From Pseudomonas sp. (GTDB lineage Bacteria; Pseudomonadota; Gammaproteobacteria; Pseudomonadales; Pseudomonadaceae): a stretch of DNA of 13,496 nt. A model generated the notes under the pieces. It was not told where the DNA came from and did no database searches. It saw only the letters and a list, made by a program, of their open reading frames with translations. Below, piece after piece: positions 6,862 to 13,496 of this stretch; position 1 is the first letter of the stretch, and the number at the start of each line of letters is the position of its first letter. Both the position numbers and the translations under genes were made by a program. The stretch lies in the NCBI GenBank assembly GCA_029239415.1, contig JAQZAY010000080.1, positions 1-13,496 on the forward strand, written 5' to 3'.

Positions 6862-8114
6862 GTGGCGAACAACGGTTTTTCCGTTTTCTCAAGGAATGGA
6901 TCGGCCTGGACGTGGAATCGGTCGGGGCGCCCATGGTCGAGCGTGCGTTGCGTCAGCGCTGCGCGGCCCTGGAGGCTCGCGACCTGGACGACTACTGGCT
7001 GCGCCTGCAGCAATCGGGCGACGAGCAGCAGGCGCTGATCGAAGCGGTGATCGTTCCCGAGACCTGGTTCTTCCGCTACCCCGAATCCTTCACCGCGCTG
7101 GTGAGCCTGGCGCACAAGCGCCTGCTGGAACTGGCCGGCTCGCGCCCGCTGCGTATCCTCAGCCTGCCGTGTTCCACCGGCGAGGAGCCCTATTCGATCG
7201 CCATGGCGCTGTTCGACGCGGGCGTTCCGGGCAGCGCCTTTCGCATCGACGGCATGGACATCAGCCCGCTTTCGATCGCCCGCGGGCAACGGGCCGTGTA
7301 TGGACGCAATTCGTTTCGCGGCCAGGCCCTGGCGTTTCGCGAGCGGCACTTCACGACCACCCCCGAGGGCCATCGCCTGCGCGATCAGGTACGCCAGCAG
7401 GTCAGTCTGCAGCCTGGCAACCTGCTGGACCCGGCACTCAAGGTCCGGGAAGGGCTGTACGACTTCGTGTTCTGCAGGAACCTGCTGATCTACTTCGACC
7501 TGCCGACCCAGCAACGCGTATTCGAAGTGCTCAAGTGCCTGACCCATGTGCAAGGTGTCTTGTTCATCGGCCCGGCCGAGGGCAGCCTGCTGGCGCGCCT
7601 GGGCATGCGCCCGGTCGGTATCGCCCAGTCGTTTGCCTATGTCCGCCAGGACAAGGCCGCGCGCGTCAGCGTCGCCCCCGCGGGCCACTCGCCGCGCCTT
7701 GCCGTCGCCATCCCCGTTCTGCCACGCCCGGTCGCCGCGTTGCCTCGCGCGTTTCGGCCATTGCCCGGCAAGGTGGTCGTCGCGCCGCGTCCCGATGGCG
7801 AAGACGAGCTGCTCAGGCAGATCGGCGTACTGGCGGATGCCGGCAACAGCCAGCAGGCCCGCGCCGCCTGCGAGCGCTACCTGCGCGAGTTCGCGCCCAA
7901 GGCTCAGGTCTACTACTGGCTGGGACTGCTCAGTGACACCGCCGGTGACGCCCAGCAGGCGCTGGGTCACTACCGCAAGGCGCTGTACCTCGAACCCCAG
8001 CACCGCGAAGCCCTGGCACACCTGGCGGCGCTGCTGGCCTCCCAGGGCGACCAGGCCGGGGCCCGGCGCTTGCAGGCCCGTGCCGCACGGGCAGACCGCG
8101 AGGCTGATCAATGA
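6858..8114 (+). CDS. wspC: WspC, CheR-type receptor methyltransferase with C-terminal TPR region, 418 aa
   Basis: Uses S-adenosylmethionine to methylate glutamates of WspA, raising its signalling. A short N-terminal helical domain (about 1-65) leads to ETWFFRYPESF at 68-78. The SAM-binding motif LSLPCSTGEEPYS is at 101-113, an acidic residue after strand two is D134 in MDIS, and FCRNLLIYFD at 205-214 is the CheR signature. Residues 266-310 form a Pro/Ala/Arg-rich linker. Residues 314-405 read as tetratricopeptide repeats (YYWLGLLSDTAGDAQQALGHYRKALYLEP and its neighbours), which in this family help contact the receptor array. This fits a receptor lacking the pentapeptide tether. The start overlaps the wspB stop (ATGA), and the stop overlaps the wspD start. 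Confidence 0.96.
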   Translation: MSGEQRFFRFLKEWIGLDVESVGAPMVERALRQRCAALEARDLDDYWLRLQQSGDEQQALIEAVIVPETWFFRYPESFTALVSLAHKRLLELAGSRPLRILSLPCSTGEEPYSIAMALFDAGVPGSAFRIDGMDISPLSIARGQRAVYGRNSFRGQALAFRERHFTTTPEGHRLRDQVRQQVSLQPGNLLDPALKVREGLYDFVFCRNLLIYFDLPTQQRVFEVLKCLTHVQGVLFIGPAEGSLLARLGMRPVGIAQSFAYVRQDKAARVSVAPAGHSPRLAVAIPVLPRPVAALPRAFRPLPGKVVVAPRPDGEDELLRQIGVLADAGNSQQARAACERYLREFAPKAQVYYWLGLLSDTAGDAQQALGHYRKALYLEPQHREALAHLAALLASQGDQAGARRLQARAARADREADQ

Positions 8115-8776
8115 CCACGGAGCATCAGGTGCAAAGGCCAAGTCACGGCGACGACAGCATCGACGACTGCTGGAACCGCATCGGTGTGCATGGCAACAAG
8201 CAATGCCCGCTGCTCGAACAGCATATCCATTGCCGCAACTGTGAAGTCCATGCGGCCGCGGCCACCCGGCTGCTCGACCGCTACGCCTTGCTGCAGGACG
8301 AGCAGGCAGCGCCACCCCAACGGGAGGAGGGCGGTCCCCGGCGCTCCATGCTGCTGTTCCGCCTGGGCGAGGAATGGCTGGCGCTGGCCACGGCGTGCCT
8401 TGCCGAGGTCGCCCCGCTGCAACCGGTGCACTCGCTGCCGCACCAGCGCTCCCGGGTGTTGCAAGGCGTGGCCAACGTGCGTGGCGCGCTGGTGCCGTGC
8501 CTGTCGCTGGTCGACTTGCTGGGCCTCGAGCGCCTGCCAAGGGCCGACGAAGGCCAGCGAGTGATGCCGCGCATGCTGATCCTGGCTGCCGAGGGCGGCG
8601 CGGTGGTGCTGCCGGTCGACGAGGTCGACGGCATCCATGGCCTGGATCCGGCGCGACTGCAGGTCGAACAGCAGGCCGCGGCATTCACCGCCGCGGTCCT
8701 TCAGTGGCAGGGGCGCAGCGTGCGAGTGCTGGACGAACGACAAATCCTGTCTGCGGTGAGCCGGAGCCTCTCATGA
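8111..8776 (+). CDS. wspD: WspD, CheW-like adaptor with Cys/His-rich N-terminus, 221 aa
   Basis: The second CheW-type coupling protein of the Wsp array. The CheW domain covers about 79-216 (MLLFRLGEEWLALAT, VLQGVANVRGALVPCLSLVDLLGL, VLPVDEVDGI). Before it is a 75-residue extension with Cys20, Cys32, His40, Cys41, Cys44 and His47, including CWNRIG at 20-25 and HCRNCEVH at 40-47. I recall a similar extension on other WspD-type CheW proteins. It could bind a metal or respond to redox state, but I know of no proven role. GAGG (8100-8103) is a usable SD 7 bases before the ATG. The gene overlaps wspC and wspE by ATGA. Confidence 0.95.
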   Translation: MTTEHQVQRPSHGDDSIDDCWNRIGVHGNKQCPLLEQHIHCRNCEVHAAAATRLLDRYALLQDEQAAPPQREEGGPRRSMLLFRLGEEWLALATACLAEVAPLQPVHSLPHQRSRVLQGVANVRGALVPCLSLVDLLGLERLPRADEGQRVMPRMLILAAEGGAVVLPVDEVDGIHGLDPARLQVEQQAAAFTAAVLQWQGRSVRVLDERQILSAVSRSLS

Positions 8777-11031
8777 CCCCAGAGCAAATGCGCGATGCCT
8801 CGCTGCTGGAACTGTTCAGCCTGGAGGCCGAGGCCCAGACCCAGGTCCTGAGCGCGGGCCTGCTGGCCCTGGAACGCAATCCGACCCAGGCCGACCAGCT
8901 CGAGGCTTGCATGCGTGCGGCCCATTCGCTCAAGGGCGCGGCGCGGATCGTTGGAGTCGACGCCGGCGTCAGTGTCGCCCATGTGATGGAGGACTGCCTG
9001 GTCGCTGCCCAGGAGGGACGCCTGGCGCTTCGTGCCGAACACATCGATGCCTTGCTGCAAGGCACCGACCTGCTGATGCGCATCGCCACGCCGGGCGATG
9101 CCCACAGCGAGGCAGCGGTGCCGGGTTTCCTGGTGCTGATGGCCGCATTGCTCGACCCGCGCGGTGCGCCGCCGGCCAGCCTGCCCGCCGTCCCCGCGAG
9201 CCCTGCCATCGCGGCGCCCACCGCGCCTGCCGTCGAGAGCCTGGCGCCCGCGCCCAGGAACAAGCCCGCCAGCGACAGCGGCGAACGGGTCCTGCGGGTG
9301 ACTGCCGAGCGGCTGAACAGCCTGCTCGACCTGTCGAGCAAGTCGCTGGTCGAGACCCAGCGCCTGAAACCCTGCCTGGCCACCCTGCAACGCCTCAAGC
9401 GCATGCACGGCCAGGGGATGCGTGCCCTCGATGGGGTGAAGACCCAGCTGGAAGCCAGCGGGCACGGCGCCGAGGCGCTCGAGGCGCTGGCCCAGACCCA
9501 GCGCCTGCTGGGCGAAACCCAGCAGATCCTGCAACAGCAGGCCATCGAACTCGACGAGTTTGCCTGGCAGGCCAGCCAGCGTGCGCAATCGCTCTACGAC
9601 ACCGCGCTGGCCTGCCGCATGCGCCCGTTCGCCGATGTGTTGTCGGGACAGAGCCGGATGGTGCGTGACCTGGGCCGCTCGTTGGGCAAGCAGGTGAGCC
9701 TGCAGGTCGAGGGCGAGAAAACCCAGGTCGACCGCGATGTGCTGGAAAAGCTCGAGGCACCATTGACGCACCTGCTGCGCAACGCCGTCGACCATGGCAT
9801 CGAGTCCCCCGAGCGGCGCCTGCAGGCCGGCAAGCCCGCTGAAGGGGCGATTCGCCTGCGCGCATCGCACCAGGCCGGCCTGCTGGTCCTGGAAGTCGGC
9901 GATGACGGCGCCGGTATCGACCTCGATTGCCTGCGCCGCGGCATCGTCGAGCGTGCGTTGTCGCCCGCCGAGACCGTGGCGCAGATGAGCGATGCCGAAC
10001 TGCTGACCTTTCTGTTCCTGCCAGGCTTCAGCCTGCGCGACACGGTCACCGAGGTGTCGGGCCGTGGCGTGGGCCTGGATGCCGTGCAGCACATGGTGCG
10101 CGAACTGCGCGGTTCCATCGAGCTCACACAGGTGCCGGGGCAGGGCAGTCGTTTCCATCTTCAGGTGCCGCTGACCCTGTCGGTGGTGCGCAGCCTGGTG
10201 GTCGAGGTGGGCGGCGAGGCCTACGCCTTCCCCCTGGCGCACATCGAGCGGACCCTCGACCTGCCTGCGCAGGCCATCGTGCAGGTCGAGGGCCGCCAGC
10301 ATTTCTGGCACGGGCAACGGCACATCGGCCTGGTGTCCGCCAGCCAGCTGCTCAACCGGCCAGCCAGCCCGGGCGAGGAGCAGAACATTCGCGTGGTGGT
10401 GATCCGCGAGCGCGAGCAGCTGTATGGCGTGGCCGTCGAGCGGCTGATCGGTGAACGGGTGCTGGTGGTGATGCCGCTCGACCCACGGCTGGGCAAGGTC
10501 CAGGACATTTCGGCCGGGGCCTTGCTCGACGACGGTTCCGTGGTGCTGATCATCGACGTCGAAGACCTCCTGCGCTCGGTCGACAAGTTGCTCAGCACCG
10601 GCCGCCTGGAGCGCATCGAGCGCGGACCGCGCAGCGCTGCCCGTGGGGTGCCGCGCAAGCGCGTGCTGGTGGTCGACGACTCGCTGACGGTGCGTGAGCT
10701 GCAACGCAAGTTGCTGGGCAACCGTGGCTACGACGTGGCCGTGGCGGTCGATGGCATGGATGGCTGGAACGCCCTGCGTGGCGAGGACTTCGACCTGCTG
10801 ATCACCGACATCGACATGCCGCGCATGGACGGCATCGAGCTGGTGGGCCTGGTGCGCCGCGACCAGCGCCTGCAATCGTTGCCGGTCATGGTGGTGTCAT
10901 ACAAGGATCGCGAGGAAGACCGCCGGCGTGGACTTGACACAGGAGCCGACTACTATCTGGCAAAGGCCAGTTTCCACGATGATGCGTTGCTCGACGCCGT
11001 GGTGGAGTTGATCGGAGGTGCACAGGGATGA
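8773..11031 (+). CDS. wspE: WspE, hybrid CheA-type histidine kinase with C-terminal receiver, 752 aa
   Basis: The kinase of the pathway; it autophosphorylates and passes phosphate to WspR and WspF. The P1/Hpt domain (1-125) has the phospho-histidine His51 in AAHSLKGAAR. A Pro/Ala linker (130-168) replaces a recognisable P2 domain. Dimerisation helices are at about 172-290. The ATP-binding domain has N337 in LLRNAVDHGIE, DDGAGI at 377-382 and GRGVGLDAV at 430-438. A CheW-like P5 domain covers about 467-605. The receiver (629-750) has D635/D636, phospho-acceptor D679 (ITDIDMP), S709 and K731, all intact. The ATG at 8773 overlaps the wspD stop, and GGAG at 8763-8766 is a good SD. An in-frame ATG at 8374 lies inside wspD and is rejected. 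Confidence 0.97.
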   Translation: MTPEQMRDASLLELFSLEAEAQTQVLSAGLLALERNPTQADQLEACMRAAHSLKGAARIVGVDAGVSVAHVMEDCLVAAQEGRLALRAEHIDALLQGTDLLMRIATPGDAHSEAAVPGFLVLMAALLDPRGAPPASLPAVPASPAIAAPTAPAVESLAPAPRNKPASDSGERVLRVTAERLNSLLDLSSKSLVETQRLKPCLATLQRLKRMHGQGMRALDGVKTQLEASGHGAEALEALAQTQRLLGETQQILQQQAIELDEFAWQASQRAQSLYDTALACRMRPFADVLSGQSRMVRDLGRSLGKQVSLQVEGEKTQVDRDVLEKLEAPLTHLLRNAVDHGIESPERRLQAGKPAEGAIRLRASHQAGLLVLEVGDDGAGIDLDCLRRGIVERALSPAETVAQMSDAELLTFLFLPGFSLRDTVTEVSGRGVGLDAVQHMVRELRGSIELTQVPGQGSRFHLQVPLTLSVVRSLVVEVGGEAYAFPLAHIERTLDLPAQAIVQVEGRQHFWHGQRHIGLVSASQLLNRPASPGEEQNIRVVVIREREQLYGVAVERLIGERVLVVMPLDPRLGKVQDISAGALLDDGSVVLIIDVEDLLRSVDKLLSTGRLERIERGPRSAARGVPRKRVLVVDDSLTVRELQRKLLGNRGYDVAVAVDGMDGWNALRGEDFDLLITDIDMPRMDGIELVGLVRRDQRLQSLPVMVVSYKDREEDRRRGLDTGADYYLAKASFHDDALLDAVVELIGGAQG

Positions 11032-12041
11032 GAATCGCCATCGTCAACGACATGCCCATGGCTGTGGAAGCCCTGCGCCGGGCGCTGGCATTCGAGCCGG
11101 CGCACCAGGTGGCCTGGGTGGCCGCCAATGGCGCCGAGGCCGTGCAACGCTGTCGCGAACAGACCCCCGACCTGATCCTGATGGACCTGATCATGCCGGT
11201 GATGGACGGGGTGGAAGCGACCCGGCAGATCATGGCCAGCACGCCGTGCGCCATCGTCATCGTCACCGTGGACCGCATGCAGAACGTGCACCGGGTGTTC
11301 GAGGCCATGGGCCACGGCGCCCTGGATGTGGTCGATACGCCCCCCCTGGGTGCTGGCGACCCGCGTGAGGCGGCGGCGCCGCTGCTGCGCAAGATCTTCA
11401 ATATCGGCTGGCTGATAGGCCAGCAGAGCCTCGGTACCACCAGCCCGCTGGGCGCACCCCCGCGCATTGCGGCCAAGCGGCCTGGGCTGGTGGCCATCGG
11501 TTCATCGGCAGGTGGGCCCGCGGCCCTGGAAATGCTGCTCAAGCGCCTGCCGCACGACTTTCCCGCCGCCATCGTGCTGGTCCAGCATGTCGACCAGGTC
11601 TTCGCCGCCGGCATGGCCGAGTGGCTCGGCGGCGCATGCCGGCTACCGGTGCGCCTGGCCCGTGAGGGCGAGCCCCCGCAGCCCGGGCAGGTGTTGCTGG
11701 CCGGCACCAACCATCACATCCGCCTGTTGAAGAATGGCCAGCTGGCCTACACCGCCGAGCCGGTGAATGAAATCTACCGTCCCTCGATCGATGTGTTCTT
11801 CGACAGCGTCGCCCGTTTCTGGAGCGGCGAGGCCGTGGGCGTGCTGCTGACCGGCATGGGCCGCGATGGCGCCCAGGGCCTGAAGCTGATGCGCCAGCAA
11901 GGTTGCCTGACCATCGCCCAGGACCAGCAGAGCAGCGCAGTGTATGGCATGCCCAGGGCCGCCGCGGCGATCGACGCCGCGGTGGAAATCTGCCCGCTGG
12001 AGCGCATCGCCGACCGACTGATGAACCTCTTTCCTCTATGA
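11028..12041 (+). CDS. wspF: WspF, CheB-type receptor methylesterase, 337 aa
   Basis: Removes methyl groups from WspA and so damps the pathway. Loss of WspF is known to give high cyclic-di-GMP and wrinkly colonies in Pseudomonas. The receiver domain (1-125) has D8, phospho-acceptor D53 (LMDLIMP) and T80. The position of the usual receiver lysine in GALDVVDTP is Thr104. The catalytic domain (about 152-336) has GSSAGGP at 158-164 with Ser160, His187 in VQHVDQ and Asp280 in GMGRDGA, the complete CheB triad. GGAGG at 11014-11018 is a strong SD, and the ATG overlaps the wspE stop (ATGA). The full-length, intact triad argues that this strain is not a wspF loss-of-function variant. Confidence 0.97.
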   Translation: MRIAIVNDMPMAVEALRRALAFEPAHQVAWVAANGAEAVQRCREQTPDLILMDLIMPVMDGVEATRQIMASTPCAIVIVTVDRMQNVHRVFEAMGHGALDVVDTPPLGAGDPREAAAPLLRKIFNIGWLIGQQSLGTTSPLGAPPRIAAKRPGLVAIGSSAGGPAALEMLLKRLPHDFPAAIVLVQHVDQVFAAGMAEWLGGACRLPVRLAREGEPPQPGQVLLAGTNHHIRLLKNGQLAYTAEPVNEIYRPSIDVFFDSVARFWSGEAVGVLLTGMGRDGAQGLKLMRQQGCLTIAQDQQSSAVYGMPRAAAAIDAAVEICPLERIADRLMNLFPL

Positions 12042-12100
12042 AGCCCCGTATTGTTTCACGCCGCCTGGGCGGCAGTGACCTGGTGACTACGCATGAATGA
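12038..12100 (+). other. Possible 20-codon bridging mini-ORF between wspF and wspR
   Basis: ATG at 12038 overlaps the wspF stop (ATGA, 12038-12041), in the same arrangement as the other gene junctions of the operon. The frame reads 20 codons (MKPRIVSRR... to THE) and ends at TGA 12098-12100, 8 bases inside wspR. The peptide resembles nothing I know. Its use may lie in carrying ribosomes from wspF to the wspR start, which lacks a clear SD. It could equally be chance. Confidence 0.3.
12060..12073 (+). promoter_or_regulatory. GC-rich palindrome in the wspF-wspR gap
   Basis: GCCGCCTGGGCGGC has 6-bp arms around two bases (a 5-bp stem with a 4-base loop as RNA). It ends 19 bases before the wspR ATG. 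It could affect wspR initiation or mRNA processing. No U-run follows. Confidence 0.3.
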
Positions 12101-13097
12101 TCTACCGATCCACGGTTTCACGACCACCCACCAAAACTCGGCGATGGTCCTGCTGGTCGACGACCAGGCGATGATCGGCGAGGCGGTGCGTCGTGGCCTG
12201 GCGCAGGAAGAGAACATCGACTTCCACTTCTGCGCCGATCCGCACCAGGCGGTCGCCCAGGCCGTGCGGCTCAAGCCGACGGTAATCCTCCAGGACCTGA
12301 TCATGCCGGGCCTGGACGGCCTGACGCTGGTGCACGAATACCGCAACAACCCGGCCACCCAGGACATCCCGATCATCGTGCTGTCGACCAAGGAAGACGC
12401 ACTGGTCAAGAGCGCGGCCTTTGCCGCCGGGGCCAACGACTACCTGGTCAAGCTGCCGGACACCATCGAGCTGGTGGCGCGCATCCGCTACCACTCGCGC
12501 TCCTACCTGACCCTGCTGCAGCGCGACGAGGCCTACCGGGCCTTGCGCGTGAGCCAGCAGCAGTTGCTCGACACCAACCTGGTGCTGCAACGGCTGATGA
12601 ACTCCGACGGCCTGACCGGGCTGTCCAACCGCCGTCACTTCGATGAATACCTCGAGCTCGAGTGGCGCCGGGCCATGCGCGAGCAGAGCCAGCTGTCGCT
12701 GCTGATGATCGACGTCGACTACTTCAAGTCGTACAACGACACCTTCGGCCACCTGGCCGGCGACGAAGCCTTGCGCCGCGTGGCCGAGGCCATCCGCGGC
12801 TCCTGCTCGCGGCCCACCGACCTGCCGGCGCGCTACGGCGGCGAGGAGTTCGCCCTGGTACTGCCCAGCACCTCGCCGGGCGGCGCGCGGCTGATCGCCG
12901 AGAAGCTGCGCCAGATGGTGCTCGCCCTGGACATCGCGCACACCTCGCCCCGCGCCGACTCCAGGCTCAGCGTCAGCATCGGCCTGGCCACCCAGACACC
13001 GGCCATCGGCACGACCTGCCGGCAATTGATCCTGGCGGCGGACAAGGGCCTGTACATGGCCAAGAACCAGGGGCGCAACCAGGTCGGGATCGCCTGA
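12093..13097 (+). CDS. wspR: WspR, receiver-GGDEF diguanylate cyclase, 334 aa
   Basis: The output of the system: when phosphorylated by WspE it makes cyclic-di-GMP from two GTP, promoting biofilm and surface attachment. The receiver domain (about 18-135) has D23/D24, phospho-acceptor D68 (ILQDLIMP), S98/T99 and K120 (YLVKLP). A helical stalk (about 136-170) leads to the GGDEF domain (171-334), which starts with the [16 protein letters not shown] signature at 172-187. The metal ligand is D207 (MIDVDYFK), and the active site is GGEEF at 249-253. The inhibitory site RPTD (240-243) sits five residues before GGEEF, so product inhibition should work. The ATG at 12093 is the first possible start after an in-frame TGA at 12084. 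There is no convincing SD. The gene follows wspF by 51 bases, the largest gap in the operon. Confidence 0.97.
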   Translation: MNDLPIHGFTTTHQNSAMVLLVDDQAMIGEAVRRGLAQEENIDFHFCADPHQAVAQAVRLKPTVILQDLIMPGLDGLTLVHEYRNNPATQDIPIIVLSTKEDALVKSAAFAAGANDYLVKLPDTIELVARIRYHSRSYLTLLQRDEAYRALRVSQQQLLDTNLVLQRLMNSDGLTGLSNRRHFDEYLELEWRRAMREQSQLSLLMIDVDYFKSYNDTFGHLAGDEALRRVAEAIRGSCSRPTDLPARYGGEEFALVLPSTSPGGARLIAEKLRQMVLALDIAHTSPRADSRLSVSIGLATQTPAIGTTCRQLILAADKGLYMAKNQGRNQVGIA

Positions 13098-13179
13098 AGC
13101 AAGCCCCAAGCCGCAAGCGGCAGGCGGCAGGCGGGCGCTGGACCCTCTTGTCGCTTGTGGCTTGCCGCTTGACGCTTCA
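13095..13179 (+). repeat. Inverted array of AAGCNNC-like heptamers between wspR and prfB
   Basis: Five consecutive 7-base units start at 13101: AAGCCCC, AAGCCGC, AAGCGGC, AGGCGGC, AGGCGGG (to 13135). Four more lie on the opposite strand at 13150-13177: GTCGCTT, GTGGCTT, GCCGCTT, GACGCTT. The two halves can pair. TGAAGC (13095-13100) pairs exactly with GCTTCA (13174-13179), and the heptamers pair with two C/C mismatches and several G-U pairs, giving a stem of about 25-30 bp with a 3-base bulge. It begins at the wspR stop codon. No U-run follows, so it is not a standard terminator, though it may protect or end the wsp mRNA. Confidence 0.7.
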
Positions 13180-13186
13180 ACTCAGT

Positions 13187-13192
13187 TATACT
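13187..13192 (+). promoter_or_regulatory. Candidate -10 box of the prfB promoter
   Basis: TATACT at 13187-13192, about 40 bases before the prfB ATG. The best -35 candidate is TTGCCG (13162-13167) with a long 19-base spacer. TTGACG (13169-13174) is a better hexamer but only 12 bases away. Both lie inside the second arm of the heptamer array. A GC-rich CTGCGGC follows the box. Confidence 0.45.
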
Positions 13193-13232
13193 CTGCGGCT
13201 TTTCACCGAATCCGCACGAGAGCTGCCCGCCC

Positions 13233-13496
13233 ATGGAAATCAATCCGATCCTGAACACCATCAAGGACCTGACCGAGCGTTCCGAGTCAATTCGGGGGTA
13301 TCTTTGACTACGATCAAAAGCATGACCGCCTGATCGAAGTCAACCGCGAGCTCGAAGACCCGAACGTCTGGAACAAGCCCGAGTACGCCCAGGAGCTGGG
13401 CCGCGAGCGCGCCGCCCTGGCGCTGATCGTCGAGACCCTGGACACGCTGTCCGGTGGCCTGGCCGATTGCCGCGACCTGCTGGACATGGCCGTCGA
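13233..13496 (+). CDS. prfB: Peptide chain release factor 2 (RF2), partial, with programmed +1 frameshift
   Basis: RF2 reads UGA and UAA stop codons and releases the finished protein from the ribosome. The zero frame runs from ATG 13233 (MEINPILNTIKDLTERSESI...) through CTT at 13302-13304. An in-frame TGA then lies at 13305-13307. Shifting +1 after CTT, so that GAC at 13306-13308 is read next, continues into DYDQKHDRLIEVNRELEDPNVW and the rest of the RF2 N-terminal domain, which matches E. coli RF2. 24 codons come before the shift and 63 full codons after it, up to the window edge. The stop is a regulatory feature, not a mutation. GAGAG (13218-13222) is a modest SD. In Pseudomonas lysS commonly follows, but that is outside the window. 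Confidence 0.97.
13293..13308 (+). promoter_or_regulatory. prfB programmed +1 frameshift site
   Basis: CGG GGG TAT CTT TGA C at 13293-13308 has all the known parts: a Shine-Dalgarno-like GGGGG just upstream, the slippery CTT, the in-frame TGA, and a following C that weakens termination. Low RF2 slows reading of the UGA, favours the shift and raises RF2 output (autoregulation). Compared with the E. coli site as I recall it, the only change is CGG for AGG before GGG. Confidence 0.97.

Noticed and set aside
8374..8772. An N-terminal extension of WspE of 133 codons.
   Set aside because: It lies in wspD in another frame and is Arg/Ala/Gly-rich shadow sequence. ATG 8773 has a good SD and overlaps the wspD stop like the other junctions.
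6711..10875. Long minus-strand frames (up to 724 codons) opposite wspC, wspD and wspE.
   Set aside because: They mirror the plus-strand codon bias, have no recognisable domains, and lie opposite well-supported genes. The minus-strand frames opposite wspA (4794-6449) and wspR (12102-13109) are rejected for the same reason.
13305..13307. prfB as a pseudogene broken by TGA.
   Set aside because: The TGA is part of the known RF2 autoregulatory frameshift site, and the +1 frame continues as normal RF2.
1..13496. Mobile elements, CRISPR array, tRNA or rRNA, or a new defence or biosynthetic system.
   Set aside because: I found no transposase, integrase, spaced direct repeats or RNA gene signature by eye. 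Every large coding region fits a known chromosomal Pseudomonas gene.

Overview
The window is a piece of a Pseudomonas chromosome, most likely of the P. putida group. It is GC-rich. The gene order (yaeQ, recJ, an Old Yellow Enzyme, a YebE-like protein, the seven wsp genes, then prfB) and the close resemblance of the encoded proteins to Pseudomonas families both support this. The species call comes from remembered family sequences, not from a database search.

Region 1 (1-4566) holds housekeeping and metabolic genes. The first 46 bases are the start of a minus-strand gene that looks like a family III CoA-transferase. On the plus strand follow yaeQ (176-718) and recJ (748-2457), probably co-transcribed. 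Next come a class III Old Yellow Enzyme (2562-3668) with a perfect 8-bp inverted repeat in its leader, and a membrane-associated YebE/DUF533 protein with a TerB-like domain (3824-4558). A small hairpin overlaps the stop codon of the last gene.

Region 2 (4686-13097) is a complete wspA-wspB-wspC-wspD-wspE-wspF-wspR operon, the surface-sensing chemosensory system that controls cyclic-di-GMP. WspA is the membrane receptor. WspB and WspD are CheW-type adaptors. WspC and WspF are the CheR-type methyltransferase and CheB-type methylesterase that set receptor sensitivity. WspE is a hybrid CheA-type kinase with its own receiver. WspR is the receiver-GGDEF diguanylate cyclase that is the output. Key catalytic residues are present in all the enzymes, so the pathway looks intact, including the negative regulator WspF and the inhibitory site of WspR. 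From wspB to wspF, neighbouring genes overlap at ATGA (wspB/C, C/D, D/E, E/F), which suggests tight translational coupling. wspF/wspR is the exception: a 20-codon reading frame spans the 51-base gap, beginning at an ATGA on the wspF stop and ending just inside wspR.

Region 3 (13098-13496) is an intergenic inverted array of AAGCNNC-like heptamers, a probable promoter, and the start of prfB (release factor 2). prfB has the classic programmed +1 frameshift at an in-frame UGA and runs off the window end.

I see no mobile element, phage, CRISPR array, rRNA or tRNA, and no gene-free stretch over 300 bases. The gene content is well known. The less ordinary points are the perfect 27-bp tandem duplication in wspB, the bridging mini-ORF, the heptamer array, the Cys/His-rich N-terminus of WspD, and the missing receiver lysine in WspF.
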